64,000 nt of DNA, taken from assembly GCF_963677195.1 (NCBI RefSeq), contig NZ_OY781918.1, forward strand, positions 608,923 to 672,922, written 5' to 3'. The notes under the pieces were generated by a model, which saw only the letters and a program-made list of their open reading frames with translations, ran no database searches and had not been told where the DNA came from. A program made the position numbers and the translations under genes. Positions 8,134-18,700 of this stretch are shown piece after piece. Each line of letters opens with the position of its first letter. The first letter of the stretch is position 1. The DNA is from an uncultured Marinifilum sp. (lineage in GTDB: Bacteria; Bacteroidota; Bacteroidia; Bacteroidales; Marinifilaceae).

Positions 8134-9366
8134 ATGAATCTTATTGAGACTTTTTCAGAATTTAAAGAATTGAAAAACATCGATCGTGCTACCATGATGA
8201 GTGTTTTAGAAGATGTATTTAGAAATCTTCTATTAAAGAACTATGGTACCGATGAAAATTTTGATATTATTATAAACCCAGATAAAGGTGACTTGGAAAT
8301 TTGGAGAAACCGTGAGGTTGTTGCAGATGGAGATGTTGAAGATTCGAATCTTCAAATTTCACTTTCCGAAGCAAAAAAAATTGAAGAGGATTATGAATTA
8401 GGGGAAGAAGTAACCGATGAAGTTAAATTTTTAGATTTCGGAAGACGATCAATTTTAACTTTACGTCAAAATCTTTCAGCCCGAATTTTGGAATTAGAAA
8501 AAGATAATATCTTTAATAACTACAAAGATCGCATTGGTGAAATTATTACTGGTGAGGTTTATCAGATCTGGAAAAAAGAAATTTTAATTTTGGATGATGA
8601 AGGCAATGAATTGATTCTTCCAAAAACAGAACAAATACCATCAGACTATTTCCGTAAAGGAGAGTCGATAAGAGCTGTTGTTATTCGAGTAGAAGTGAAA
8701 AACAATAGTCCATTAATTATTATTTCGAGAACTTCTCCTGTATTCCTAGAGAGATTATTTGAACTAGAAGTTCCTGAAATTTTCGATGGCCTAATAACCA
8801 TTAAAAAAATCGTTCGTATTCCTGGTGAGAGAGCAAAAGTTGCTGTTGAATCGTACGATGAAAGAATTGATCCTGTTGGAGCTTGTGTAGGAATGAAAGG
8901 ATCGAGAATACATGGTATTGTTCGTGAATTAAAGAATGAGAACATTGATGTAATCAATTATACGACCAACAAGCAATTGTTTATTACAAGATCATTAAAT
9001 CCTGCAAAAGTTTCTTCTGTGAAAATATTAGAAGAAGAAGGACGCGCTGATGTATATTTGAATCCTGAAGAGGTTTCGTTAGCAATTGGTAAGGGTGGTT
9101 TAAATATTAAACTAGCTAGTCAGCTTACGGGATACGAAATTGATGTATATCGTGAAAAAGCAGCTGATGAAAGCGAAGAAGATGTTAATCTTTCGGAATT
9201 TGCCGATGAGATTGACAGTTGGATCATTGATGAATTGAAGAAGATTGGTTGTGATACTGCAAGAAGCGTATTGGAACTTTCGGCTGAGGAATTGGAAAAA
9301 AGAACAGATTTGGAAATTGAAACTATTAATGAAATTTTAAACGTTTTTAAATCCGAATTTGAATAA
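8134..9366 (+). CDS. nusA: Transcription termination/antitermination factor NusA
   Basis: NusA binds RNA polymerase and nascent RNA to control pausing, termination and antitermination. The 410 residues comprise the N-terminal RNAP-binding domain, an S1 domain at about 135-205 (IGEIITGEVYQIWKKE), a KH domain with GACVGMKGSRIHGIVREL, a second KH domain with SLAIGKGGLNIKLASQLTG, and a short acidic C-terminal helix-hairpin-helix segment. It is the second gene of rimP-nusA-infB. The 128-base gap before it holds copy 2 of the structured repeat. Confidence 0.96.
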   Translation: MNLIETFSEFKELKNIDRATMMSVLEDVFRNLLLKNYGTDENFDIIINPDKGDLEIWRNREVVADGDVEDSNLQISLSEAKKIEEDYELGEEVTDEVKFLDFGRRSILTLRQNLSARILELEKDNIFNNYKDRIGEIITGEVYQIWKKEILILDDEGNELILPKTEQIPSDYFRKGESIRAVVIRVEVKNNSPLIIISRTSPVFLERLFELEVPEIFDGLITIKKIVRIPGERAKVAVESYDERIDPVGACVGMKGSRIHGIVRELKNENIDVINYTTNKQLFITRSLNPAKVSSVKILEEEGRADVYLNPEEVSLAIGKGGLNIKLASQLTGYEIDVYREKAADESEEDVNLSEFADEIDSWIIDELKKIGCDTARSVLELSAEELEKRTDLEIETINEILNVFKSEFE

Positions 9367-9430
9367 TCCACTTTAGGGAATTCCTCATAAAATTATTGAA
9401 ACGGCACATTTTAACAGTTAACTTATAAAT

Positions 9431-12400
9431 ATGGCAAAAGTCAATAAAAATATAAGACTTAGTAAACTAGCAAGAGAATTCAATGTTGGAATATCTACAA
9501 TTGTTGATTTTCTGAACAAAAAAGGTATTGAGATTGACTCTAATCCAAATACTAAAGTTTCGGGAGATACATATACTATTCTAGCGAAAGAGTATAGTTC
9601 AGATTTAAATCTGAAAAAAGAATCGGAAAAGGTAAACTTGAAGAGTACCCGAGAAAAGAAAGAAACAATTTCCTTGAGTTCCGACTCCGAAGAAACTGCC
9701 AAAGAAGAAACTGTTGAAAAAACGCAGGAGAAAACTCCGGCTGAAAATCCTGTTAAAGTGGTTGGTAAAATCGATTTAGATGCATTAAAGCCAAAATCGA
9801 AACAAGCAAAACCGGAAATTGCCGAAGTAAAAAAAGAAAAGGTTGAAGAAATAAAGCCAAAGGTTGTTAAAGCTGAGAAAAAAGTAGAAAAACCTGCTAA
9901 AGAAGCTAAACCTAAAAAAGCAGAAAGACCTCAACCTGTAAAAGAAGAAGTTACTGAAAAACCATCAGAGCCGGCTGAGAAGCCCGCTAAGGATGACCAA
10001 ACCGTTAAAATGGAAAGCCCGAAGAAAGAGGAAAAAACTCATCCTTCTAAAAAAGATAGTAAGGAAGAACTTAAAGTAGTAGGAAAAATTGATCTGGATT
10101 CTTTAAATCAGAAAACTCGTCCTGCTAAAAAGACAAAAGCTGAAAAAGAAGTAGAGAGAAGAGAAAAGCAAAAAGCTTCGGCTCAACATCAATCTCAAAA
10201 ACAAGAAAATGCTCCTGCCGAAAAAACAGGTGCTAAAGAAGAGATTTTTAAATCTTCTACTCAAAAGCTATCTGGCCCAACTGTTGTTGGTAAAATTGAA
10301 CTTCCTGTAGAGAAAAAATCTAGTAACGGAAACAAAGATAAAGCCGGTAATCAGCAGCGTAAAAAACGCAAAAGAATAAAAAAAGACAGCGAAAAAGTTA
10401 ACGTTGCAAACCAACCAGGACAAGGTAAACAAGGTCAAAATCGCCAACAAGGCAATCAGCAAGGTAACCGTCAGAAGCCAGGTGGAGGTAAATTTAACAA
10501 ACTGAAGAAAAAACGGGTTGTTAAAAAAGAGGTTAGCGAAGAAGATGTACAAAAGCAAATTAAAGATACTCTTGCAAGATTAACTTCGAAAGGTGGTAAA
10601 TCGAAAGGATCGAAGCACCGTAGAGAGAAGCGTGAAATTGCAAGTGCAAAACAAGCTGAATTAGCAGAACAGCAAGCAGCAGAAAAGAATGTTTTGAAGT
10701 TAACAGAGTTTGTTACTGTTAACGAGCTTGCAACAATGATGGAGGTTCCTGTAACCAATATTATTGCAACATGTATGGGATTGGGTTTATTTGTATCAAT
10801 CAACCAACGATTAGATGCTGAAACCATTGCCATTGTAGCAGACGAATTTGATTACAAAGCTGAATTTGTAAGTGTTGAACTTCAGGAATCAATTGAAGAG
10901 GAAGTAGATGCTGAAGAAGATTTGATCGAACGTCCGCCAATTGTGACTGTTATGGGTCACGTTGACCACGGTAAAACATCACTTTTGGATTACATTCGTC
11001 ATGCAAATGTAATTGCCGGTGAGGCCGGAGGTATTACCCAGCACATTGGAGCTTACAATGTAGCTTTAGAAGATGGTAGAAAAATTACTTTCCTTGATAC
11101 TCCGGGTCACGAAGCCTTTACAGCGATGCGTGCTCGTGGTGCTCAGGTAACAGATATCGCAATTATTATTGTAGCAGCTGATGATAACGTGATGCCACAG
11201 ACCATTGAGGCAATTAATCACGCAAGTGCAGCAGGTGTACCAATTGTATTTGCTATTAACAAGATTGACAAACCAGGTGCTGATGTTGACCGCATTAAGA
11301 GTGAGTTGGCCAACATGAATTATATGACTGAAGATTGGGGCGGTAAGTACCAGTGTCAGGAAATATCAGCGAAGAATGGTGTTAATATAGAAGAATTATT
11401 AGAGAAAGTTTTATTGGAAGCAGAAATGCTTGAAGCTAAAGCTAATCCTAACAAACGAGCCATTGGTTCGGTAATTGAATCATCGCTTGATAAAGGTCGT
11501 GGTTACGTTACAACATTATTGGTACAAGCGGGAACGCTTAAAGTTGGTGATGTTTTACTTGCAGGTAGTTATACTGGTCACGTAAAAGCAATGTTTAACG
11601 AACGTGGAAATAAGATCGACGCTGTTGGTCCATCGGAACCAGCATTAATTCTTGGTTTGAATGGTGCTCCTCAGGCAGGTGACAACTTTAATGTAATGGA
11701 GAGTGAAAGAGAAGCTCGTAACATTGCTAATAAGCGTGAGCAGTTACAACGTGAACAAGGTCTTCGTACTCAGAAACACATTACTCTTGATGAGATTGGT
11801 CGTCGTATTGCAATTGGAAACTTCCAGGAATTAAATGTTATTGTGAAAGGTGATGTGGATGGTTCTATCGAAGCACTTTCTGACTCATTAATCAAGCTTT
11901 CTACTGAAGAAATTCAGGTGAATGTTATACACAAAGCTGTTGGTCAGATTTCTGAATCGGATGTTATGCTTGCAACAGCATCTAATGCGATTATTGTTGG
12001 TTTCCAAGTTAGACCTTCAATTGGAGCACGTAGACTTGCAGAGAAGGAAGAAATCGACATCCGACTTTACTCAATTATCTACGATGCTATCGAAGAATTG
12101 AAATCGGCAATGGAAGGTATGCTTTCTCCTGAAATTAAGGAAGAAATTGTGGCAACTGTTGAAGTTCTTGAAACATTCAAGATTTCGAAAGTGGGAACAA
12201 TTGCTGGTTGTATTGTTCGCGAAGGTAAAATTAAGCGTAGCTCTCAAATCCGCTTAATCCGCGATGGTATTGTAATCCACACTGGTACTTTAGGATCCTT
12301 GAAACGATTTAAAGACGATGCCAAAGAGGTTGTTAAAGGATATGAATGTGGTTTAAATATCGAGAAGTACAACGATATTAAAGTTGGCGATATGGTTGAA

Positions 12401-12436
12401 GCATTCGAAGAAACCGAAGTGAAAAAGAAATTGTAA
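9431..12436 (+). CDS. infB: Translation initiation factor IF-2
   Basis: IF-2 is the GTPase that brings initiator tRNA to the 30S subunit. The 1001 residues start with an IF2_N helix domain ([20 protein letters not shown]). A Lys/Glu-rich low-complexity linker of about 350 residues follows, then the G domain with [12 protein letters not shown] (G1), DTPGHEAFT (G3) and NKIDKPG (G4), then domains II, III and the fMet-tRNA-binding IV. The linker carries three copies of a short motif VVGKI(D/E)L near residues 110, 215 and 283. It is the last gene of the operon, followed directly by repeat copy 3 and a terminator. Confidence 0.97.
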   Translation: MAKVNKNIRLSKLAREFNVGISTIVDFLNKKGIEIDSNPNTKVSGDTYTILAKEYSSDLNLKKESEKVNLKSTREKKETISLSSDSEETAKEETVEKTQEKTPAENPVKVVGKIDLDALKPKSKQAKPEIAEVKKEKVEEIKPKVVKAEKKVEKPAKEAKPKKAERPQPVKEEVTEKPSEPAEKPAKDDQTVKMESPKKEEKTHPSKKDSKEELKVVGKIDLDSLNQKTRPAKKTKAEKEVERREKQKASAQHQSQKQENAPAEKTGAKEEIFKSSTQKLSGPTVVGKIELPVEKKSSNGNKDKAGNQQRKKRKRIKKDSEKVNVANQPGQGKQGQNRQQGNQQGNRQKPGGGKFNKLKKKRVVKKEVSEEDVQKQIKDTLARLTSKGGKSKGSKHRREKREIASAKQAELAEQQAAEKNVLKLTEFVTVNELATMMEVPVTNIIATCMGLGLFVSINQRLDAETIAIVADEFDYKAEFVSVELQESIEEEVDAEEDLIERPPIVTVMGHVDHGKTSLLDYIRHANVIAGEAGGITQHIGAYNVALEDGRKITFLDTPGHEAFTAMRARGAQVTDIAIIIVAADDNVMPQTIEAINHASAAGVPIVFAINKIDKPGADVDRIKSELANMNYMTEDWGGKYQCQEISAKNGVNIEELLEKVLLEAEMLEAKANPNKRAIGSVIESSLDKGRGYVTTLLVQAGTLKVGDVLLAGSYTGHVKAMFNERGNKIDAVGPSEPALILGLNGAPQAGDNFNVMESEREARNIANKREQLQREQGLRTQKHITLDEIGRRIAIGNFQELNVIVKGDVDGSIEALSDSLIKLSTEEIQVNVIHKAVGQISESDVMLATASNAIIVGFQVRPSIGARRLAEKEEIDIRLYSIIYDAIEELKSAMEGMLSPEIKEEIVATVEVLETFKISKVGTIAGCIVREGKIKRSSQIRLIRDGIVIHTGTLGSLKRFKDDAKEVVKGYECGLNIEKYNDIKVGDMVEAFEETEVKKKL

Positions 12437-12515
12437 TACCGATTAGTATTTGATTTGTTCAAAAACTACACAAGTGTGTTTTTGAATATCAAATATCTAT
12501 CGGCACTATAACCGT
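12433..12515 (+). repeat. Structured intergenic repeat, copy 3 (infB 3' end)
   Basis: The arms are 12439-12454 (CCGATTAGTATTTGAT) and 12488-12503 (ATCAAATATCTATCGG). They give outer CCGAT/ATCGG, a 3x3 internal loop and TATTTGAT/ATCAAATA. Above these lies a further helix TTCAAAAAC/GTTTTTGAA (12458-12466 with 12478-12486) and an apical ACAC/GTGT, so this copy is an almost continuous hairpin. The 3' flank CGGCACTATAACCG matches the other copies. It overlaps the infB stop codon by a few bases. Confidence 0.65.
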
Positions 12516-12540
12516 ATAGAATACAATTCTAATATATTTG

Positions 12541-12571
12541 AAAAGCAGTCCAGTTTTGGGCTGCTTTTTTT
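12541..12571 (+). terminator. Terminator of the rimP-nusA-infB operon
   Basis: AAAAGCAGTCC (12541-12551) pairs with GGGCTGCTTTT (from 12558) with one G-T pair, followed by a run of T. The remaining bases to 12801 are AT-rich with no other feature that I can support. Confidence 0.8.
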
Positions 12572-12801
12572 ATACCCTAAAAGTTGAATTTTGTATATAT
12601 AATAAAGTACTCTTAGTAGAAACTAACTACTTCGTAAAGCAGCTTCCTTATTTTATTTAGCAACAACAGTTTTATTTTTTTTTAAGTTTAATGCAGCGTT
12701 TTTAATTACTTATGTATTCTATATGTAAATTAGAAAGATTTAAATTTTATAAAATCATTAATTTATTAGAAAATTTGAGTTAAAGTAACCAAACAGAACT
12801 A

Positions 12802-13341
12802 ATGCTAAACCTCTTTAATAAAAATAAGAAAACAATTTTCAATAAAATTTACGAACAATATTCGGAACGTTTATTCCTATTGATTATTAGATATGTTAAA
12901 TCGCAATTCGATGCTGAAGAGGTTTTGCAAAGAGGATTTATAAAAGTTTATAAGGCTCTGGATAAATTTAAATTTGAAAATGAAAAAGCAAGTATTTCCT
13001 GGCTTACAAAAATCATGGTAAATGAAAGCTTATTATTCTTAAGAGAACAAAAAAGGTTGAATTTATCGGAAGATAGTGATTTTCAAAATTTATCGATTTT
13101 TCAAATACCAGAAGCTGAGGATAATTTAGCACTAGAATCTTGTTTACTACTAATTAGAAATCTGCCCGATGGATATAGAACCGTTTTTAATCTCTACGTT
13201 ATAGAAGGATATTCGCATAAAGAAATAGCCGAAAAATTAAAAATAAGCGAAAGTGCATCTCGCTCGCAACTTAGCAGAGCACGAAATATTTTAAAACAAC
13301 AACTAAAACCAAGCAGCTATGCAACAGAAATCGTTGGATAA
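12802..13341 (+). CDS. ECF-type RNA polymerase sigma factor
   Basis: The 179-residue protein is a sigma-70 family ECF factor. Region 2 is seen in IYEQYSERLFLLIIRYVKSQ and DAEEVLQRGFIKVYKAL. Region 4 has the helix-turn-helix GYSHKEIAEKLKISESASRSQ and ends RARNILKQQLK. There is no region 3, as expected for the ECF class. Its end overlaps the next gene by 23 bases, implying translational coupling to a membrane protein that probably controls it. The signal it answers cannot be read from the sequence. Confidence 0.9.
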   Translation: MLNLFNKNKKTIFNKIYEQYSERLFLLIIRYVKSQFDAEEVLQRGFIKVYKALDKFKFENEKASISWLTKIMVNESLLFLREQKRLNLSEDSDFQNLSIFQIPEAEDNLALESCLLLIRNLPDGYRTVFNLYVIEGYSHKEIAEKLKISESASRSQLSRARNILKQQLKPSSYATEIVG

Positions 13342-13918
13342 CATATTTGCAAAACAACTGAAAAATCAAGATAAAGTCCCTTCTAATGTATCATTTAGAA
13401 AGGATAGTATTTTTGCATCTTTAGAAAATAGATTGGCTAAAAAATCGACTAGAAAATGGAAATTGGCAGTTGCAATTCTAATTTTACTTTTAGGATCATC
13501 AGGATATTTTCATTACCAGCAATATTGCATTATTAGCTCTCAGGGAAATGAGCTAACAAATCAAACGAATTTTATTTCCATGCTTGAGAATGAAAATGAA
13601 AATATTGGAATAAAAAATCAGGCATTACTAGATTCTATCTCGAAATCGAATTTGGTACGATTAGAACAAGTAAAATACGAACCTCTACCTAAGTTACCAA
13701 CTATTGTAATTAATCAGCCCATAGTATTCCAAAATAATGTAGAAGATAAGCTATACATACATATAACCGAACGTGTAAAACTGGAAGAAACAGAAAGCGA
13801 GATTCCGGAACTCGACCTGCCTGTTTACTATGAAAGTGATCGTTTGGCAGATAATACCATGAATCCTTCAAACAAAAAATCTTTTGTGAAAAAGATTAGC
13901 AAATTGTTTCAAAATTAA
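13319..13918 (+). CDS. Membrane protein in the anti-sigma position
   Basis: This 199-residue protein has a ~45-residue cytoplasmic N-terminus (MQQKSLDNIFAKQLKNQDKV), one membrane segment near 49-62 (AVAILILLLGSSGYF), a short coiled-coil-like stretch and an extracytoplasmic C-terminus. It overlaps the sigma gene, and the topology is that of an anti-sigma factor. I see no recognised zinc anti-sigma motif (HxxxCxxC), so this role is inferred from position and topology only. Confidence 0.6.
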   Translation: MQQKSLDNIFAKQLKNQDKVPSNVSFRKDSIFASLENRLAKKSTRKWKLAVAILILLLGSSGYFHYQQYCIISSQGNELTNQTNFISMLENENENIGIKNQALLDSISKSNLVRLEQVKYEPLPKLPTIVINQPIVFQNNVEDKLYIHITERVKLEETESEIPELDLPVYYESDRLADNTMNPSNKKSFVKKISKLFQN

Positions 13919-13928
13919 AAATCGCAAC

Positions 13929-15143
13929 ATGAAAAAAATACTCATAAGTTCATGCTTAGTTTTAATAATGGCATGGCAAGCAAACGCCCAGGGAAGAAGA
14001 TTTAATTCTCCAAATAACTATTTTGGGATTCGTCCTGAATACAAAGACACTCTAATAATTGACTTAAACAAAGGTCAAAAAATTGAATTCATTTACAATT
14101 GGTATGACCTTTTTAGAGATGATGATGAAAAATTTGAAAAATATTTTTGGAAACCGTTTGAAACGAATTTAAACCTATTAAGCGAAAAGATCCATGAACT
14201 TGAATTCGATAATAAAAACAAATATCATATTACCTTAAAAACATGGAGAGATAGAACAAATATTACCAAAAGAATGCAAGAATTTTACTCTCAATATAAA
14301 AAAGAAGATATAGAAGAAAAATCTAAGCAAGAAAGAGACAGTATCCATAAATATAGATTCTCAAAAATGTGGGAATTTGTATATCCTAGAAAATATAATC
14401 TTCATATTAATATTCGGAAGGATATTAACAAAACTAGAGAGTTTCAAATTGAAGATAACAAATTAGTATCACAAACCCAATGGCAACACATTCTAGAAAT
14501 AAATTATAATTCCTGGAAAGTTAGATTTTATGTAAATAATCTAGAAGATTTAAAGACAGTAAGTTCATATAACTTAAAACAACTAATTCGAAATGAAAAA
14601 GATAATTTCATGAAGAAACAATATTATCGATTTCATACCAAATTGAATTACGTTTTAAAAGATGATAAACTTGTTCAACAAAGTTCTTTCGGCGATAGAA
14701 AAAAGATCCGTACTAGACACATGTCTCTAAATTTTTATCCACAAATAGGAACCTCATTAGTGAAGGGAAAGTTCTCTGCTGACATGGGTGCATTGCTTGG
14801 AATGAATTTTAACCACAAGCAAAATGGCGCAATTAGAATAAGTATGCGTTATCAGCTGAAGGCTTTTGGAAAAGGAGATGATAATACTAATTCGGTAAGA
14901 TATAATGGCTTTCTTGACGGAATAATGGACATGAATATTGGGGAAAATTACAAACGAGAACAATGGGTTGGCGCAGGTATTGGATACCTTATCCATCAGG
15001 AAGGAAATATTTATGGAGAAAATACTGCACGAATTTTCTTAAAATATCGATCTTCTCAAATGTGGGGAATTCAACCCGAATTCAATTATTCCTTTAAAGA
15101 AAATAATGGTTTCATCGGTCTTGGTGTATATTTCAGCTTATAA
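13929..15143 (+). CDS. Exported envelope protein, probable outer-membrane barrel at the C-terminus
   Basis: The 404 residues begin with a signal peptide (MKKILISSCLVLIMAWQANAQ). A soluble, charged region follows to about residue 265, then alternating strands ending FIGLGVYFSL, typical of a small outer-membrane beta-barrel. The family is not recognised. It lies 10 bases after the putative anti-sigma gene, so it is the third gene of the sigma operon and possibly a sensor or target of that pathway. Confidence 0.55.
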   Translation: MKKILISSCLVLIMAWQANAQGRRFNSPNNYFGIRPEYKDTLIIDLNKGQKIEFIYNWYDLFRDDDEKFEKYFWKPFETNLNLLSEKIHELEFDNKNKYHITLKTWRDRTNITKRMQEFYSQYKKEDIEEKSKQERDSIHKYRFSKMWEFVYPRKYNLHINIRKDINKTREFQIEDNKLVSQTQWQHILEINYNSWKVRFYVNNLEDLKTVSSYNLKQLIRNEKDNFMKKQYYRFHTKLNYVLKDDKLVQQSSFGDRKKIRTRHMSLNFYPQIGTSLVKGKFSADMGALLGMNFNHKQNGAIRISMRYQLKAFGKGDDNTNSVRYNGFLDGIMDMNIGENYKREQWVGAGIGYLIHQEGNIYGENTARIFLKYRSSQMWGIQPEFNYSFKENNGFIGLGVYFSL

Positions 15144-15163
15144 AACTGAATATATACTATAAC

Positions 15164-15198
15164 AAAAACCCCTTTTATCATTGGTAAAAGGGGTTTTT
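15164..15198. terminator. Bidirectional terminator between convergent genes
   Basis: AAAAACCCCTTTTA (15164-15177) pairs perfectly with TAAAAGGGGTTTTT (15185-15198). It serves the sigma operon on the plus strand and gcvH on the minus strand. Confidence 0.9.
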
Positions 15199-15215
15199 TA
15201 TATTGAGAATTTCTC

Positions 15216-15590
15216 TTATAGCAATGCTTTGTAAGCTTCTGCAGTAAGAAGTTCTTCTAATTCTGCTGTATCGGCCATTTTCACTTTAATAATCCAACCT
15301 TCTCCATAAGGATCCGAGTTAATTAGCTCAGGAGCATCTTCTAACTTCTCGTTAAATTCTAGAACTTCACCACCAACTGGCATAAATAGATCAGAAACGG
15401 TTTTAACAGCTTCGATAGTTCCGAATACTTCTTCTTTATCTAGTTCGTCGCCTTCTGTTTCAACTTCAACAAAAACGATATCGCCAAGTTCACTTTGAGC
15501 AAAATCGGTTACTCCAATAAAAGCTTCTTCACCTTCTACGCGAATCCATTCGTGATCTTTAGTATACTTCAAATTTTCAGGTACATTCAT
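15216..15590 (-). CDS. gcvH: Glycine cleavage system H protein
   Basis: GcvH is the lipoyl carrier of the glycine cleavage complex and in many bacteria also the entry point for lipoate attachment. The 124 residues are of normal length and contain [19 protein letters not shown], the acidic turn and the lipoylation site [12 protein letters not shown], whose lysine carries the cofactor. The C-terminal helix ([19 protein letters not shown]) is complete. No other glycine cleavage genes lie nearby. Confidence 0.96.
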   Translation of the reverse strand: MNVPENLKYTKDHEWIRVEGEEAFIGVTDFAQSELGDIVFVEVETEGDELDKEEVFGTIEAVKTVSDLFMPVGGEVLEFNEKLEDAPELINSDPYGEGWIIKVKMADTAELEELLTAEAYKALL

Positions 15591-15628
15591 GATAGTATGT
15601 TGTTTTAAAAGATTTTGTTAATAGCTCC

Positions 15629-15636
15629 AAATTTAC
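15629..15636 (-). promoter_or_regulatory. Probable gcvH promoter -7 box (TAAATTTG)
   Basis: CAAATTTA on the plus strand reads TAAATTTG on the minus strand, 39 bases before the ATG. No clear -33 box is seen. Confidence 0.4.
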
Positions 15637-15788
15637 AGTTTTTTTTCAATAATGAAATATGATTTAAATCCTTAATTTATGATTTTGCAAAGCTTACGTT
15701 ATAAATTCTATTAATCGTCTAAATTACAATCTTTAATAACTTAATAGACTCATTATAAATAGAATTACTAAATCACAAATATACAAAC

Positions 15789-18700
15789 TTAGTTTGCCAA
15801 TGTAAATCTTATACTGGCACCAAACTCGGTAGTTGTTGTAGGATACGAAAGCGATACATAAGGTGTATTCACAATACGATCATAATACAATCTTAAATTA
15901 AAACGGTTACTTAAAACATAATCGGCACTTAATTTTAGAGTAACTACTTTTTGTCCGGATGTTAACTGATCTACTTCATCAACAATTTTTCGAATAATAG
16001 TACTGTTTTTGCGAATTGATAAATCTCCGCGTAAATTTAAATCGGAATTAAATTTCTTTTGTCTCGATCCGGAACCTATAATCATACCAAAATTATCGAA
16101 ACGATATCCTAAACCAAAAATAACTTCGTTAGAGGCAACTTCGGTAAGTTGAGTGTTCGAAAGACTAAGTATTAAGTTTCGGGTACGTTTAATTTCAAAA
16201 CTGGTTGAAAAATTGTTCTTCCAAATCATATCAACATTAACTAACGGATTAAACTGTTCGTTAATAGATATTGAATTGGCTTCGTAAAGCGGAAGAAAGT
16301 TGTCCGACATATCTCTAATCATACTAAATCCATCCATATCGGATTCGTAAGTTAAATTGGTATTGTAAGATCCTACATCATAAGTTGAGGTATATGCATG
16401 ACTTAAATTAATCGATTTAAAGTATCGTTTTATGAAAGGAAGTTTTGATAATCCTTCAAAAGTAACCCTCCAGTTAGGCATCATTTTATCAATTCCTGGA
16501 AATAGCTTATTATAACCACTTCCGCCACTACCATAAGCTTTTAAGAAAGCTGGGATTAAAACCTCTTGCGATGTTGTTCCATAACCTTCGTAAAAACCTG
16601 TTTCCTCTCCATTCTCATCGAGCAATGCATAAGATTCAACAGATGCTCCGTATCTTTCTTGAGCCAATCGCAAAGATTCCACCTTTCTATTTTCAAGAAA
16701 CTTATCGAAATACTCCGAAGAATAATCTCCTGTATTTCCGATAGTGAAAAATGCTGATTTTAAACTCATAAAACTCATACTGAAGTTTCCTGATTTTACC
16801 AAGTTTTCATTTGAAAAACTAGCATTATCGCTATCATAAACATAGTACTCGCTTCTGTTTCGGGAATAGTTTCTATTGGCTGTTAAATCAATTTTTAATC
16901 CTTTTACAGGTTCAATTGTACTTCGTACCGATAAATTTTCAGTATGAGTCATCACATAAGGCTCATTTAGTGTTTCATCGGTTGTAATCCATCCATTATC
17001 AGCAGCTCGTCGTGCAAAATTCTTATCCTGTCTGCCAACTAAGAAATTAAATCCGGGAGCTTTGGAACCATTAAAAGTTTCGCCACCAAAATAATTTGTT
17101 TCAGGCAAATAACCGTATAAAGTACTCGAATTAATTTCGGAATAGTTAATACTAATATTTCTTACACTCATTAAAGTTCTAAGAAATTTTTCTCCTATTA
17201 CGGTAAATATTCCATCTTTCTCCGACACCTTTCCGGTTACACGAACCCTAACATCTTCTACACTACGCGAAGCTGTAATTTTAGCTCTATTTCCGGTTAC
17301 TGGTTTTACTTTTACTTTTACCTCCTTACCTTGTTTATCGTAAACTTTAACTGCAATATCCTGAGTTAATAATTTATGATATATCGATACGGGAACTCCG
17401 GCTTTTAATTTTTCAAGCTTACCTTCATAATTAACTTTTTTATATGCTTTTGTCTTTGTCTTGTATTTTCGATTCGAGTCGTATTTTCGATTTATTTTTT
17501 TCAGGAAACCTATTTTATTGTATAAGCTCACCATTTTTAGCTGACCATTTAACTGAATATTATTGGAATTACGAATGGTATTTCCTAACTCGATACTATC
17601 GGCTGTAACCGCACCTGCATTCCAATCATAAGCACCGGCATAACGCGCATTAAGCGAAGTCCAGTTAAATAATGGAATCTTATTTATTGGTAATGTATAG
17701 GTAAGATTAAAGTTATGATGATACTTAATATTTCTACCTCCATCCATTAAATTATTCCAAATAGAATCTTTCCAAATATCATAAGCATCTCTATCTCTAT
17801 CTTTATCTACAATTCCATCGGGCTCGTCGATACGAGAAGTATTAGTAGCCGAAAAGTCGAATTTTAATCCTTTTGTAAGATTATATTTTAAGTCGTAGTA
17901 TCTGTACCAAATAAAATCTTTATCGTAAGAAGGATCTATTTTTAACCCTGGTTCCTCGATATTTCTATTTTCAATTTCATGATAATATCTCTGCAAATCG
18001 GATCTAAAAGAAAGTTGTGTTGGCAGATAATAAAAATTAAAATCTTTTAATAATCTAAACACTGGTTTTTGTAGTGTTTTAACTTTCTTAAATGGTTGTA
18101 CAATTTTAGGTCGATTTGTATAATTATAACTTACTACACCACGATAATTTTTCTCTAAATCGCGAACCGTATTTACATCTCTGGCATAAGTTTCATTATA
18201 CGAATAAGTTAAAGACAAATTAGATACATCAAGTAATTTCGATTTACCTTCCTTTTTCTCGATTCTTACATTGGTAAGATTAAAACTTTTACGCTTGGTA
18301 TATTCTTGCGAAATGTGCTTAATAGAATCTCTTTCGGCTTTAGTATCTGCATTATCTAAGGCAACATCAAGTGGAATATCAGGATCTAAAGGATTGTATT
18401 CCGGACTTATTGTTTCTTCTGAAATTGCATAATACAATGGAATTTTTACGCCCGATTTTTCCGGAAAAAACTTACCCAACTCTAAACTTGCTGATAAATC
18501 ATATTGGAATATATCGTCTTCGTAACGTTCATTTACACCATCTTCGATACCTCCAAAGCCCGAAGTTATTTTACTTCCTGCCCAGGTTACGGTTCCTAAA
18601 TCGGCCAATTTAGTTGTTACTCTAAGATTCGCAGCCCAGCCACCATCTTCATCAAAATCGGTTAAACGCAATTCATTCATCCACACCTCTACCGATTTTG

